A stretch of 64,000 bases of DNA from Deinococcus aerolatus. Lineage in GTDB: Bacteria > Deinococcota > Deinococci > Deinococcales > Deinococcaceae. The notes below the pieces were generated by a model, which saw only the letters and a list, made by a program, of their open reading frames with translations, was not told where the DNA came from and searched no databases. Made by a program: the position numbers and the translations under genes. The stretch is from contig NZ_BMOL01000006.1 of assembly GCF_014647055.1 (NCBI RefSeq), positions 124,001 through 188,000 of the forward strand, given 5' to 3'. This document shows, one piece after another, positions 26,928-39,999 of the stretch (positions are counted from its first letter, which is position 1; every line of letters begins with the position of its first letter).

Positions 26928-28021
26928 TGGCCCGCATCGAACTGGACGAGCTGGCTCACGCGTACATGCCCGACCCCCAAGAACCCGAGGATTACGCGCT
27001 AAAGCCCATGACCATGACCTGGCAGGACGGCGGAGCCTACGCGCTGCTGGGACCGTCCGGCTGCGGCAAGTCCACGCTGCTGAACATCATTTCCGGGCTG
27101 GTGCGGCCCTCGCACGGGCGGGTGCTGTTTGACGGAGAGGAGGTGACCAACCTGCCCACCGAGGCCCGCAACATCGCTCAGGTTTTTCAGTTTCCGGTGA
27201 TCTACGACACCATGACCGTGCATGACAACCTGGCCTTTCCGCTGCGAAACCGCCGGGTGCCGGAATCCGAAGTCCGAACGCGGGTGGCGCAGGTGGCGGA
27301 GTTGCTGGAATTGACCGGGGATCTGAAAAACCGCGCCAGCGGTCTGTCCGCCGACATGAAGCAGAAGATCTCGCTGGGACGCGGGCTGGTCCGCAAGGAC
27401 GTGGCCGCCATCCTGTTCGACGAGCCGCTGACTGTGATTGATCCTCACCTGAAATGGCAACTGCGCTCCAAGCTCAAGCAGATTCACTACGAACTGAAGC
27501 TGAGCCTGATCTATGTCACGCACGATCAGGTGGAAGCCCTGACCTTCGCCGATCAGGTGGTCCTGATGGAGGGCGGTGAGGTGGTTCAGGCCGGGACGCC
27601 GCAGGCGCTGTTCGAGGAACCCGAACATGTGTTCGTGGGCTATTTCATCGGCAGTCCAGGCATGAACCTGCTGCCCTGCGCAGTGGCTCCCGGCGCTCAG
27701 GGCGTGCAGGTGGACGGCCAGACCTACGAGCTCCCCCTCAACCCGGATCGCCTGGAACGCGCACGCGGACGCGGCAACCTGACGCTGGGCATCCGCCCGG
27801 AGTTTCTGGGGTGCAGCAACAGCCCTCAGCCCGGCGCGGTGCAGGCCGACATCACGCGGGTGGAAGATCTGGGCAACTACAAGATCGCCACCGCCGTGAT
27901 GGGCCAGCACACCGTCAAGGCCAAGCTGGCCGAGGACGCCGCAATTCTCACCGGGCCCGGCTACCTGAGCTTTCCGCCGGAGCACACCAAGCTGTACGCC
28001 AACTCGCGGATCGTCCGGTGA
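26927..28021 (+). CDS. glpT: Glycerol ABC transporter ATPase GlpT
   Basis: 364 aa; not the E. coli glycerol-3-phosphate antiporter of the same symbol. Walker A is LLGPSGCGKSTLL (about 41-52), Q-loop VFQFP, Walker B AILFDEPLTVID (D165, E166), H-loop VTHDQVEAL with His199. The signature is degenerate: LSADMKQKISLGRGLV (LSADM 140-144) in place of LSGGQ. Paired with GlpS this gives one consensus and one degenerate ATP site. The TOBE-like C-terminal domain is at about 240-360. It overlaps glpS by one base and is followed by a bridging mini-ORF and glpP. Confidence 0.9.
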   Translation: MARIELDELAHAYMPDPQEPEDYALKPMTMTWQDGGAYALLGPSGCGKSTLLNIISGLVRPSHGRVLFDGEEVTNLPTEARNIAQVFQFPVIYDTMTVHDNLAFPLRNRRVPESEVRTRVAQVAELLELTGDLKNRASGLSADMKQKISLGRGLVRKDVAAILFDEPLTVIDPHLKWQLRSKLKQIHYELKLSLIYVTHDQVEALTFADQVVLMEGGEVVQAGTPQALFEEPEHVFVGYFIGSPGMNLLPCAVAPGAQGVQVDGQTYELPLNPDRLERARGRGNLTLGIRPEFLGCSNSPQPGAVQADITRVEDLGNYKIATAVMGQHTVKAKLAEDAAILTGPGYLSFPPEHTKLYANSRIVR

Positions 28022-28095
28022 GCGCCGTGAGCCGCCCCAATCTGCTGCGCCCCGACGTCATCTGGAGTGGCCACCTACGGAGAATGCCATGCTAA
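28018..28095 (+). CDS. Possible 25-codon bridging mini-ORF, glpT-glpP gap
   Basis: GTG at 28018 overlaps the glpT stop (GTGA), and the frame stays open across the whole gap to TAA 28093-28095, seven bases into glpP. It might carry ribosomes across the gap. glpP has its own CGGAG ribosome binding site, and open frames are common in high-GC DNA, so this may be chance. Confidence 0.25.
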   Translation: MSAVSRPNLLRPDVIWSGHLRRMPC

Positions 28096-28972
28096 AGACC
28101 CGCAACAACAAAGCCTGGTTCCTGGTGTTGCCCGTGGTGCTGTCGGTGGCCTTCAGCGCGATTATTCCGCTGATGACCGTCATCAACTACTCGGTGCAGG
28201 ACATCCTGGGACCGAACCGCAAGGTCTTCGTGGGCCTGGAGTGGTTTCAGGAAGTGCTGCGCGACCCGGACCTGCACGGCGCGTTCGTGCGCCAGTTGCT
28301 GTTCACGATGATCGTTCTCGCCATCGAGATTCCGCTGGGCATCCTGATTGCCCTGTCGCTTCCGGCGCGCGGCTGGAAGGCGTCGCTGTCGCTGGTGCTG
28401 ATCGCGCTGCCCCTGCTGGTGCCGTTCAACGTGGTGGGAACCATCTGGCAGATTTTTGGCCGCGCCGACATCGGACTGGGGGGGCATTTCCTGGCGAGTC
28501 TGGGAGTTGATTACAACTACGCCACCAATCCGCTGCACGCCTGGCTGACCGTGATCCTGATGGACGTGTGGCACTGGACGCCGCTGGTGGCGCTGCTGTG
28601 TTATGCGGGGTTGCGGGCTATCCCGGAAGGCTATTACCAGGCCGCCAAGATTGACGGTGCAAAAGCCTGGGCAGTGTTCCGTTTTATCCAGCTTCCCAAA
28701 CTGGGCGGCGTGCTGATGATCGGGCTGCTGCTGCGCTTCATGGACTCGTTCATGATCTACACCGAACCCTTTGTGCTGACTGGCGGCGGTCCCGGCAACG
28801 CCACCACCTTCCTGTCGGTGTACCTGACCAAGCTGGCGGTGGGGCAGTTTGACCTCGGCCCGGCGGCGGCTTTCAGTCTGGTGTACTTCCTGATCATCCA
28901 GATCGTCAGTTTCATCCTGTACACCGTTATTCAGCGCAACGCCAATCCCCAGACCCCCAGGCAGGAGACGCC

Positions 28973-28976
<4 letters not shown>
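28089..28976 (+). CDS. glpP: Glycerol ABC transporter permease GlpP
   Basis: 295 aa MalF/UgpA-type permease. Six TM helices are spread over residues 10-290. The EAA loop is EGYYQAAKIDGAKAWAVFRFIQLPKLGGVL (about 180-210), which couples to the ATPases. The segment FVLTGGGPGNATTFLSVYLTKLAVGQFDLGPAAAFSL is typical of CUT1 permeases. It sits third in the transporter operon and overlaps glpQ by four bases (ATGA). Confidence 0.9.
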
Positions 28977-29838
<862 letters not shown>

Positions 29839-29839
<1 letters not shown>

Positions 29840-29895
29840 TGCTGCCGGCTACCGCCACCGTATCTCCTCGCGCCCTGCGTATAAGGAGGACCTGA
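29839..29895 (+). CDS. Possible 18-codon bridging mini-ORF, glpQ-glpU gap
   Basis: ATG at 29839 shares its A with the glpQ stop (TGATG) and encodes MLPATATVSPRALRIRRT, ending at TGA 29893-29895, two bases before the glpU ATG. The AAGGAGG that serves glpU lies inside it. With the 28018 frame, both larger gaps in this part of the operon are spanned; chance cannot be excluded. Confidence 0.25.
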
Positions 29896-29897
29896 AC

Positions 29898-30170
29898 ATG
29901 GCCTGGATGTCCTGGACCTGGCCCACCGCCGTCTTCATCATGCTGATCTTCGCTGCCATCGCCGTGCTGACCATCATGGACCTGCGTTCTGCGCCGGTGA
30001 CGCGCAAGGGCTTCCTGCCCATTCCCACCGACAGGGGCGACCGTTTTTACATCGCCATGCTGGGCCTGCTGGTTATCAACCTGACGTGGTGGGGCGTGAC
30101 CGACGCCACCCCGCTGATCGGCCTGACCCTCTCGCTGATCTGGCTGGGCGTGACCATGCGCTGGGGCTAG
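29898..30170 (+). CDS. glpU: DUF2160 small membrane protein GlpU
   Basis: 90 aa with three hydrophobic segments (about 5-25, 50-70, 72-88) and the cytosolic stretch RSAPVTRKGFLPIPTDRGDRF, the DUF2160 pattern. In rhizobia this gene (glpU) lies between glpQ and glpV of the glycerol transporter; its molecular role is unknown. Here it holds exactly the same position, with a strong AAGGAGG before the ATG. Conservation of this orphan membrane protein in both lineages argues that it is a real accessory subunit. Confidence 0.88.
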   Translation: MAWMSWTWPTAVFIMLIFAAIAVLTIMDLRSAPVTRKGFLPIPTDRGDRFYIAMLGLLVINLTWWGVTDATPLIGLTLSLIWLGVTMRWG

Positions 30171-30351
30171 ACCCGCCGCTTTCCGTTTCCCCCCCTTGTC
30201 CACCCGTTGTCCATCCGTGGGTCCGCAGCTCATCCCTTCCATCTGCGATCAGACCCTGACAGGCCGGAGAAGGTCCGCCCCCACCCGTTTCCCAGGCTGA
30301 CCCACAACCGGGTAGTCGGAAGACGTTCGAGAACCCCTTTCTGGAGGACTT

Positions 30352-32115
30352 ATGAACCGCAAGCAACAAGGCTTTGCCCGCAACAGTCTGCTCTTCAGCG
30401 GTGCGCTGGCCCTCACGCTGGCCGCCACGCTGGGGGTGCAGGCCCAGGGCCAGACTGCCGCCGCCAGCACTGCCGCTGCCAAGAAATGGGTGGACAAGGA
30501 GTTCCAGCCGTCTACGCTGAGCAAGGCGCAGCAGATGAAGGAAATGGAGTGGTTTATCAACGCGGCCAAGCCGTACAAGGGTCTGACCATCACCGTAGCT
30601 TCCGAGGCACTGACCACACACAAATATGAATCCGAAGTGCTGGCAAAGGCGTTCACCGAGATCACGGGCATCAAGGTCAAGCACGACATCATTCAGGAAG
30701 GCGACGTGATCGAGAAGCTGCAAACGCAGTTTCAGTCGGGCAAGACCATTTATGACGCGTACGTCAACGACTCGGATCTGATCGGCACGCACTTCCGCAA
30801 CGACTTCGTGCTGCCGCTGAGTGACTATATGGCCGGGGCAGGCAAGGCCGTAACTTCGCCCACACTGGATCTCAAGGACTTTATCGGCCTGAGCTTTACC
30901 ACCGGCCCCGACAAGAAGCTCTACCAGTTGCCCGATCAGCAGTTCGCCAACCTGTACTGGTTCCGCGCCGACTGGTTTGCCCGCCCGGACCTGAAAGCGA
31001 AGTTCAAGGCCAAGTACGGCTATGAACTTGGCGTGCCAGTCAACTGGAGCGCCTACGAGGACATCGCCAACTTCTTTACCAACGACGTCAAGACCATCGA
31101 CGGCAAGAAAGTGTACGGTCACATGGACTACGGCAAGAAAGACCCCAGCCTGGGCTGGCGATTCACCGACGCGTGGCTGAGCATGGCGGGCAACGGCGAT
31201 AAGGGCACACCCAACGGCTTGCCGGTAGACGAGTGGGGCGTACGCGTGGAGAACTGTCACCCGGTGGGGTCCAGCGTCACGCGCGGCGGGGATACCAACG
31301 GCCCGGCGGCGGTGTACGCGTTGACCAAGTACGTGGAGTGGCTCAAGAAATACGCGCCGCCAGAGGCGGGCGGCATGACCTTTTCCGAGTCCGGGCCAGT
31401 GCCCGCCCAGGGCAACATTGCCCAGCAGATCTTCTGGTACACCGCCTTTACTGCCGATATGGTTAAAAAAGGCCTGCCCGTGGTGAACGCCGACGGTACG
31501 CCGAAGTGGCGCATGGCCCCCAGCCCGCACGGCTCTTACTGGCGCGAGGGCACCAAGCTGGGTTATCAGGACGTGGGTGCGTGGACTTTCCTGAAAAGTA
31601 CGGATCCCAAGCACACCGCCGCCGCGTGGCTGTACGCGCAATTTGTGACGGCCAAGACCACCAGCCTGAAAAAGAGCATCGTGGGCCTAACCTTTATCCG
31701 TGAGAGCGACATCAATAGCAAGTACTTCACCGACAATGCCAACAAGTACGGCGGCCTGATTGAGTTCTACCGCTCGCCTGCCCGCGTGGCCTGGTCCCCC
31801 ACCGGCACCAACATCCCCGATTACCCCAAGATGGCGCAACTGTGGTGGCAGGCGATTGCTCCCGCCGCTGCCGGCGAAGTCACGCCGCAGCAGGCCATGG
31901 ACGGCCTTGCCAAGGAGCAGGACAAGATCATGAGCCGTCTGGAACGCGCGGGCATGAAGCGCTGCGCCCCGATTATGAACCCCGAAAAGACCGCGCAGTA
32001 TTGGTTCGATCAGCCCGGCGCACCCTACCCCAAGCTCGCCAACGAGAAGGAAAAGGGTGAGACCGTGGCCTATGAAACCCTGCTGAAGAACTGGAAGGCA
32101 GGCAAGGTCAAGTAA
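30352..32115 (+). CDS. glpV: Glycerol-binding periplasmic protein GlpV
   Basis: 587 aa, long for a family-1 binding protein but normal for GlpV. Signal peptide at 1-31 (SLLFSGALALTLAATLGVQAQ), then a Lys/Glu-rich N-terminus (KKWVDKEFQPSTLSKAQQMKEMEWF) specific to this subgroup and absent from maltose-type proteins. Ribosome binding site TGGAGGA before the ATG. It lies 181 bases after glpU; that gap has no gene. A GC-rich stem-loop follows about 120 bases downstream, which may protect or attenuate the transporter message before glpK. Confidence 0.9.
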   Translation: MNRKQQGFARNSLLFSGALALTLAATLGVQAQGQTAAASTAAAKKWVDKEFQPSTLSKAQQMKEMEWFINAAKPYKGLTITVASEALTTHKYESEVLAKAFTEITGIKVKHDIIQEGDVIEKLQTQFQSGKTIYDAYVNDSDLIGTHFRNDFVLPLSDYMAGAGKAVTSPTLDLKDFIGLSFTTGPDKKLYQLPDQQFANLYWFRADWFARPDLKAKFKAKYGYELGVPVNWSAYEDIANFFTNDVKTIDGKKVYGHMDYGKKDPSLGWRFTDAWLSMAGNGDKGTPNGLPVDEWGVRVENCHPVGSSVTRGGDTNGPAAVYALTKYVEWLKKYAPPEAGGMTFSESGPVPAQGNIAQQIFWYTAFTADMVKKGLPVVNADGTPKWRMAPSPHGSYWREGTKLGYQDVGAWTFLKSTDPKHTAAAWLYAQFVTAKTTSLKKSIVGLTFIRESDINSKYFTDNANKYGGLIEFYRSPARVAWSPTGTNIPDYPKMAQLWWQAIAPAAAGEVTPQQAMDGLAKEQDKIMSRLERAGMKRCAPIMNPEKTAQYWFDQPGAPYPKLANEKEKGETVAYETLLKNWKAGKVK

Positions 32116-32237
32116 TTGAGTTCTGTTCTTGCCCTGGCCCCAGAGCTGCTGCGTGTTGTGGCGGTCTCTGAGGCGGGGAGGGGTCACTGCACTTTGCCGA
32201 CACAAACACTTCCGGTATAAACATTGACCTTGGCCCT

Positions 32238-32273
32238 CCGCGCCGCTGGCGTTTGAATTGCCCGGCGGCGCGG
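32238..32273 (+). terminator. GC-rich stem-loop between glpV and glpK (no T tract)
   Basis: CCGCGCCGC (32238-32246) pairs perfectly with GCGGCGCGG (32265-32273) around an 18-base loop region. No run of T follows, so it is a weak intrinsic terminator or an mRNA-stabilising hairpin that makes glpK and glpD less abundant than the transporter. The rest of 32116-32519 holds no gene and no copy of the glp operator that I can see. Confidence 0.4.
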
Positions 32274-32519
32274 TAGACCCTCTCGCTTTGACGTTTGGCC
32301 AGTTTTTTTGAAAGCCACGCGTGAGGACAAGTCAGCAAGCCCCAATCTATTGGCAAAACCATACTTTCTGCCTGGCTTTTCCATGTGTTCCAGCAATCTC
32401 AGGACCACACAACAAAGAATCTTAAACATTTCGGGTCGTCACTTTGCTTTTCACTTCCATTCTCAGACTCAGGCGTCATTATCTTCAGACTCAATCGGTA
32501 CAGGAGGCCCCCACCGTCT

Positions 32520-34040
<1,521 letters not shown>

Positions 34041-34090
34041 GGACGCAGTGATGGTTTGCACAGCTGCCACGGACAGGCTCAGCCCTTGTT

Positions 34091-34134
34091 TTGATCGTGA
34101 ACATATGTTCAAATATATTGAACAAACGTTCTTC
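34091..34134 (+). promoter_or_regulatory. glpD promoter with tandem GAAC-N4-GTTC operators
   Basis: -35 TTGATC (34091-34096), 17-base spacer, -10 TATATT (34114-34119). TGAACATATGTTCA (34098-34111), a perfect palindrome, fills the spacer. A second site TTGAACAAACGTTC lies over and beyond the -10, its GAAC starting 21 bp after the first. The layout is repressive and matches the site at the glpS promoter; the SorC-type regulator is the likely ligand. Confidence 0.65.
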
Positions 34135-34200
34135 GCCATCGAAGCCGATGTTGAAGGCCGTGACCTCCTTGCTCTTTCCCCGGCTCTAAAAGGAACCCCT

Positions 34201-35799
<1,599 letters not shown>

Positions 35800-35826
35800 A
35801 CAACCGCTCAGGCAGAGCAATCAAGG

Positions 35827-35860
35827 TCGTCCGACACGGAGCGTGTGGACGGCTTTTTCC
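35827..35860 (+). terminator. Intrinsic terminator after glpD
   Basis: GTCC-G-ACAC (35829-35837) pairs with GTGTGGAC (35843-35850) with one bulged G and a five-base loop, followed by GG and TTTTT at 35854-35858. It lies 30 bases after the glpD stop. Confidence 0.75.
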
Positions 35861-36097
35861 TTTGGGCAGCCCCACCGTTCACACCTGGGGAACATGTTTA
35901 ACGGTGTGCCAGAGCGGCGCCAGGACACGCAGCGCGGTGAATGATTGAGGTACACGCTGGCCATTTCGGTCCCATCGTGGGGATCTCAGGTGGCCTCTCC
36001 TGGATGCTCCAGGACCCGAACGGCCCACCCCAGCGCCCCGCGACGTCACCCTCCAGCGGAAGACAGCTAGACTGCCCCTATCCCAGGAGGTTTTTCC

Positions 36098-37378
36098 TTG
36101 TTTCAGCCTGACCGTGAAGCCCTGCCCCTGCCCGAACTGCGCGCCCTGCAATTGCAGCGTATCCAGGACATGGTGGCGCGGCAGTACGAACATGTTCCTG
36201 CCTACCGCGAAAAGTTCAGTGCGGTGGGCGTGCAGCCCGGCGACATGAAGTCGCTGGACGATCTGAGCCGCTTTCCCTTCACCCGCAAAATAGATCTGCG
36301 CGACAACTACCCGCTGGGGCTGCTGGCCACCCCCCGCCAGAACCTGCGCCGCCTGCACGCCAGCAGCGGCACCGGGGGCAAACCGACGGTGGTGGGCTAC
36401 GACGAGCGCGACCTGGAGATCTTCGCCGAGGTGGTGGCCCGCAGCCTGCACGCGGCGGGCGCGCGGCCCGGCATGGTCTTTCACAACGCCTACGGCTACG
36501 GGCTGTTTACCGGCGGGCTGGGCCTGGACGGCGGCGCGCGGCGGCTGGGCCTGTGCACCGTACCGGTCTCGGGCGGCGGCACCGAGCGGCAGGTCGGGCT
36601 GATCCAGGACCTTGAGCCGGAGGTGATCGCCTGCACCCCCAGCTACGCGCTGGTGCTGGCCGAGGCGCTGGAACGCCAGGGGCTGGGGCCGGGCGATCAC
36701 TCCCTGAAATACGCCGTGCTGGGTGCCGAGCCCTGGGCCGAGAAGACCCGCGCCGAGGTGGAGAAACGCCTGGGCGTGACCGCCACCAACATCTACGGCC
36801 TGTCCGAGATCATCGGCCCCGGCGTCAGCAATGAGGACGTCGCCGAGCAGCGCGGAAGCTACATCTGGGAGGACCACTTCTACCCGGAAATCGTGGACCC
36901 CGACACCGGAGAGGCGGTGCCGGACGGCCAGTGGGGCGTGTTGATCCTGAGCAGCATCAGCCGCAGCGCCCTGCCGATTCTGCGCTACTGGACCGGCGAC
37001 ATCACCCGGCTGCTGCCCGGCGACAACCAGACCGGGCGCACCATGCGGCGCATGGACATCATCCGCGGCCGCAGCGACGACCTGATCATCCTGCGCGGCG
37101 TCAACGTGTATCCCACCCAGCTGGAAGCCGTGCTGGTCAGCCTGGGTCAGGTCAGCCCGCACTATCACGTGACCCTGACCCGCACCGGCATCATGGACGA
37201 GCTGACCCTGCAGGTGGAGGCCGAATCGGAGGCCGCCAGTCTGCGCGACGAGATCGTGCGGCTGATCAAGACCCAGGTGGGCGTGACCGTGCACTGTGAA
37301 CTGTGCGTACCGGGCACTCTACCCCGCAGCGAGGGCGGCAAGCTGCGCCGCGTGACCGACCTGCGGGGAGAACGGTAG
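36098..37378 (+). CDS. paaK: Phenylacetate-CoA ligase
   Basis: 426 aa, standard PaaK length, activating phenylacetate to phenylacetyl-CoA with ATP. The TTG start is supported by CAGGAGG seven bases before it; no ATG or GTG lies nearby in frame. Motifs: LHASSGTGGKPTVVGY (the ATP-binding P-loop of adenylate-forming enzymes), FHNAYGYGLFTGGLG, TNIYGLSEIIGPGV, and RSDDLIILRGVNVYPTQLEAVL in the small C-terminal domain. The rest of the paa pathway is not in the window, so this is an isolated ligase gene here. A 7-bp inverted repeat (CACCGTT/AACGGTG, 35873-35906) lies upstream. Confidence 0.93.
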   Translation: MFQPDREALPLPELRALQLQRIQDMVARQYEHVPAYREKFSAVGVQPGDMKSLDDLSRFPFTRKIDLRDNYPLGLLATPRQNLRRLHASSGTGGKPTVVGYDERDLEIFAEVVARSLHAAGARPGMVFHNAYGYGLFTGGLGLDGGARRLGLCTVPVSGGGTERQVGLIQDLEPEVIACTPSYALVLAEALERQGLGPGDHSLKYAVLGAEPWAEKTRAEVEKRLGVTATNIYGLSEIIGPGVSNEDVAEQRGSYIWEDHFYPEIVDPDTGEAVPDGQWGVLILSSISRSALPILRYWTGDITRLLPGDNQTGRTMRRMDIIRGRSDDLIILRGVNVYPTQLEAVLVSLGQVSPHYHVTLTRTGIMDELTLQVEAESEAASLRDEIVRLIKTQVGVTVHCELCVPGTLPRSEGGKLRRVTDLRGER

Positions 37379-37397
37379 CGAGACAGGTGAGCGCACA

Positions 37398-38051
37398 TTG
37401 AGCCCTGCGCTGATCCGCCCGGCCTTGCCCGCCGACGAGGCAAGGCTGGGCGAGATCGCCTACCTGACCGGCTATTTTGGAAACAGTGCCGCGCCGTATT
37501 TTCCCGATCGCCAGCTTTTCGCGGACCTGTGGATCCGGGCCTATTTCCGGCTGCCGGCGGCTGTGGGCTTCGTGGCCCAGGTGGACGGCGACGTGATCGG
37601 CTACATCATTGGTTCGGCCGATGAGGTGGCCTACCGGCGCGCCCTTGCGCGTGTCGTGGCCGACACCGTTGTGCCCGGCCTGCTGACCCGCCGGTACACC
37701 CACCCCCTGTCGGGCCTCCCCTACCTCCTGCGTACCCTGCGGTATCCCTCACCCCACGCTCCAGTTTCGCAGTTCCCAGCGCACCTGCACCTGAATCTGC
37801 TGCCCCAGGCACGCGGGCTGGGGCTGGGGCTGGGCCTGCTCCAGGCTTTCCTGGAGCGTTCAGGACAATTGGGCGTGCCGGGCGTGCAACTGTCTACCAC
37901 CGATCAGAACCAGGCCGCGCTGGGCCTCTACGCAAAAGCAGGGTTCACGGTTGCCGCTGCGGAGAGAAGCGGTCTGTGGACGCCATGGCTGGGTGAATCG
38001 GCCCAGCAACTGTGCCTGACGTGCCGCCTGGAGGTCACGCACAGCCCCTGA
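37398..38051 (+). CDS. GNAT-family N-acetyltransferase
   Basis: 217 aa. The core GNAT elements are GFVAQVDGDVIGYIIG (strands 2-4), HLHLNLLPQARGLGLGLGLLQAFLE (motif A, the acetyl-CoA pyrophosphate loop RGLGLG) and QNQAALGLYAKAGFTV (motif B). The TTG start has AGGTGA eight bases before it. It follows paaK after 19 bases and could be co-transcribed. An insertion of about 50 residues between the second and fourth strands (NSAAP ... RYPSP) makes it longer than most GNATs. Substrate unknown. Confidence 0.82.
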   Translation: MSPALIRPALPADEARLGEIAYLTGYFGNSAAPYFPDRQLFADLWIRAYFRLPAAVGFVAQVDGDVIGYIIGSADEVAYRRALARVVADTVVPGLLTRRYTHPLSGLPYLLRTLRYPSPHAPVSQFPAHLHLNLLPQARGLGLGLGLLQAFLERSGQLGVPGVQLSTTDQNQAALGLYAKAGFTVAAAERSGLWTPWLGESAQQLCLTCRLEVTHSP

Positions 38052-38092
38052 AGCGCAGCCGCCGGCAGCGCCCCAGCATCCACCCCCCAGGC

Positions 38093-38123
38093 TTTACACC
38101 TCGTTTCCGTTTGCGCGTATGAT
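38093..38123 (+). promoter_or_regulatory. Promoter of the ZU5-like secreted protein gene
   Basis: -35 TTTACA (38093-38098, five of six matches), 19-base spacer and -10 TATGAT (38118-38123, five of six). The -10 ends five bases before the ATG at 38129, so the message should be leaderless. Confidence 0.6.
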
Positions 38124-38128
38124 GGATC

Positions 38129-39976
38129 ATGAATGGCAGTGACAGCTGTCGGCATGTGCGGCCCCTGGCCCGCAAGACACACACCTGGTCCCGGCTTCGC
38201 GGGGCGGGAAAATGGATCGGCTGGCTGGCCTTCGTGGGCACAGCTCAGGCGGCCAGCGTGCCGCCAGACTGGTACACACGGACTGTCCCCCTGCGGGTGG
38301 TGCAGCCCGTGGCAGATCAATCCAGTGCGTACAGCGCCGTCGTTGACGCCAGCGGCGGCGAACTGGAGGCCCTGGACGACGCTGGCAATTCCTACCTCCT
38401 CACCGTTCCACCCGGCGCGTTGCCGGGGCCGACGCGAATCACGGTCACCCCTCTGACCCGGGTCGGCGGCCTGCCCTTCAAGGCTGGACTGGGTGTCGGT
38501 GCACGTCTGGAACCGCACGGCCTGAGCTTCCTGCGCCCGGCCACCCTGGCCATCACACCCGCTAAGCCACTGAACCTCCAGACCCTGATGCCGTGGCGGA
38601 TCGAGGGAGAGCGGCAGCACCTGGACGTCATCGTGGCCCGTGCAAACCCGACCCAGATTACCTTTGTTCTCAACCACTTTTCGGATTACGGAACCTCCAG
38701 CGCCTCCGAAACGGAACGCAGCATTGAGCTGGCGCGTCCCGCTCTGGAAGCACAGGAGCAGCTGGGCCGGGACATGGCCAAGGTGCTGGGCCAGGAACGG
38801 CAGAATCAGCTGCTGGGCATAGACGATGCAGAGACAGGCATGTCGTCTGCTGCCCTGGAGGAACTCACAGCGCTGCTCAAGGCGTATGAAACACAAGTTC
38901 TTGAGCCTCTGAAAGCTGTGGCAAATGAAAACTGCGCGCTGGCCCACCTCTATCTCCAGGAACGGGTAGGCCTGATCAAGCAGATGCAGACGCTTGGCCG
39001 TGGCGATGAGGCGCTTGACGTTTTGCACGATGTGCTGGGTGAGGGACTCAGCGATGCGGTGGGCCGGCAATGTCTGAAAGAGCAGTTCGAGCTTTGCCTG
39101 ATGAGCGGAGGGGACGTGGCCGGCCTGGTCCAGTGGGCCATCGGCTGGGAGCGCAGCCGACAACTGGTGGGGGCGGATGACGCACCCCGTTCCCTGCTGG
39201 ACGGTGGGGAACTGGCCGCCGCCCTCAAAGACTACGTGCAGCGCTGTGGCCGCTATGAGCTGGAAATGGTGTCGACGCTGGACTACGAGGGCGTGCGGCC
39301 TGACGCCTCAGGCGCCATTTCACTGGGCTCAACCGAGCTCAAGCGCCAGATCAGCGTTCAGGCGCGCCTTCCCCTCGTGACGCAGGCCTCCTCTGCAGTC
39401 GGGGTTTCCCTTCCGACCGGTCAGGGTCCCCTGAGCTACGCGAAGTACGAGGAAGCGGGCTCCACCTCAATGGTGACGATAGGCGTCACAGGCAGTTGTA
39501 CCTCGTCGGCTTTCGGAACGCGGGCGGGGAACATGCAGGTGAAGCTGGATCTGCTCTTTAAGGACAAGCAGGTGCAGCCGCCCCAGAAAATCCAGGGCCT
39601 GAGTGAACAAGTCCAGAAAATTCTCGGGCGGTTGCCGAGGATTGGTCTTCTGAGCGTCGCGCGTGAAGTGGATCTTGAACACTCCACGCTGACGATCCAG
39701 CCGGGTGAGCCGACAGAAATCAGTCTCGTGAAATGCGTTTCGACCGGCGGATCGTCTTCTGAGAAACAGGAGGCCCAGACCTGGCTGACCGAGTGGAGTC
39801 AGCGGCTGCGCCCGGCAGGAGACGAACAGGCGGGTTGGACGCTGGAACCATTGCAGCCTGCGCCAGGCGTGCTTGGCCGCCTGACCCAGCACGATGACGG
39901 GAGTCGGACACCTCAAAAAGACGGTAAGAAGGTCTGGGACCTGCGGATTGATGTCAAACACACGCCACACCGCTGA
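38129..39976 (+). CDS. Secreted protein with N-terminal ZU5-like beta domain, unknown function
   Basis: 615 aa. A positively charged N-terminus leads to a hydrophobic stretch and TAQAASVPP, a plausible signal cleavage site near residue 45. Residues about 70-160 (ASGGELEALDDAGNSYLLTVPPGALPGPTRITVTPLTRV ... LEPHGLSFLRPATLAITP) look like the ZU5-like domain of bacterial surface proteins. A Gln/Glu/Leu-rich helical region (about 190-340) has cysteines near ENCALAH, RQCLKEQFELCL and VQRCG. The C-terminal part is again beta-rich and I do not recognise it. It is followed after 23 bases by another small secreted protein, probably in the same unit. Confidence 0.6.
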   Translation: MNGSDSCRHVRPLARKTHTWSRLRGAGKWIGWLAFVGTAQAASVPPDWYTRTVPLRVVQPVADQSSAYSAVVDASGGELEALDDAGNSYLLTVPPGALPGPTRITVTPLTRVGGLPFKAGLGVGARLEPHGLSFLRPATLAITPAKPLNLQTLMPWRIEGERQHLDVIVARANPTQITFVLNHFSDYGTSSASETERSIELARPALEAQEQLGRDMAKVLGQERQNQLLGIDDAETGMSSAALEELTALLKAYETQVLEPLKAVANENCALAHLYLQERVGLIKQMQTLGRGDEALDVLHDVLGEGLSDAVGRQCLKEQFELCLMSGGDVAGLVQWAIGWERSRQLVGADDAPRSLLDGGELAAALKDYVQRCGRYELEMVSTLDYEGVRPDASGAISLGSTELKRQISVQARLPLVTQASSAVGVSLPTGQGPLSYAKYEEAGSTSMVTIGVTGSCTSSAFGTRAGNMQVKLDLLFKDKQVQPPQKIQGLSEQVQKILGRLPRIGLLSVAREVDLEHSTLTIQPGEPTEISLVKCVSTGGSSSEKQEAQTWLTEWSQRLRPAGDEQAGWTLEPLQPAPGVLGRLTQHDDGSRTPQKDGKKVWDLRIDVKHTPHR

Positions 39977-39999
39977 CCTGTTCCCTCAGGGAGGAAAAC

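Noticed and set aside
30325..30334. GTTCGAGAAC just before glpV as another glp operator
   Set aside because: The half-sites point outward (GTTC-N2-GAAC), the reverse of the GAAC-N4-GTTC arrangement at glpS and glpD.
34148..34189. 13-codon frame in the glpD leader
   Set aside because: No ribosome binding site, no overlap with the glpD start, and glpD has a good AAGGA of its own.
35873..35908. Inverted repeats CACCGTT/AACGGTG and CACACC/GGTGTG upstream of paaK
   Set aside because: The two pairings conflict, the arms are short, and the repeat lies about 190 bases from the paaK start with no promoter nearby.
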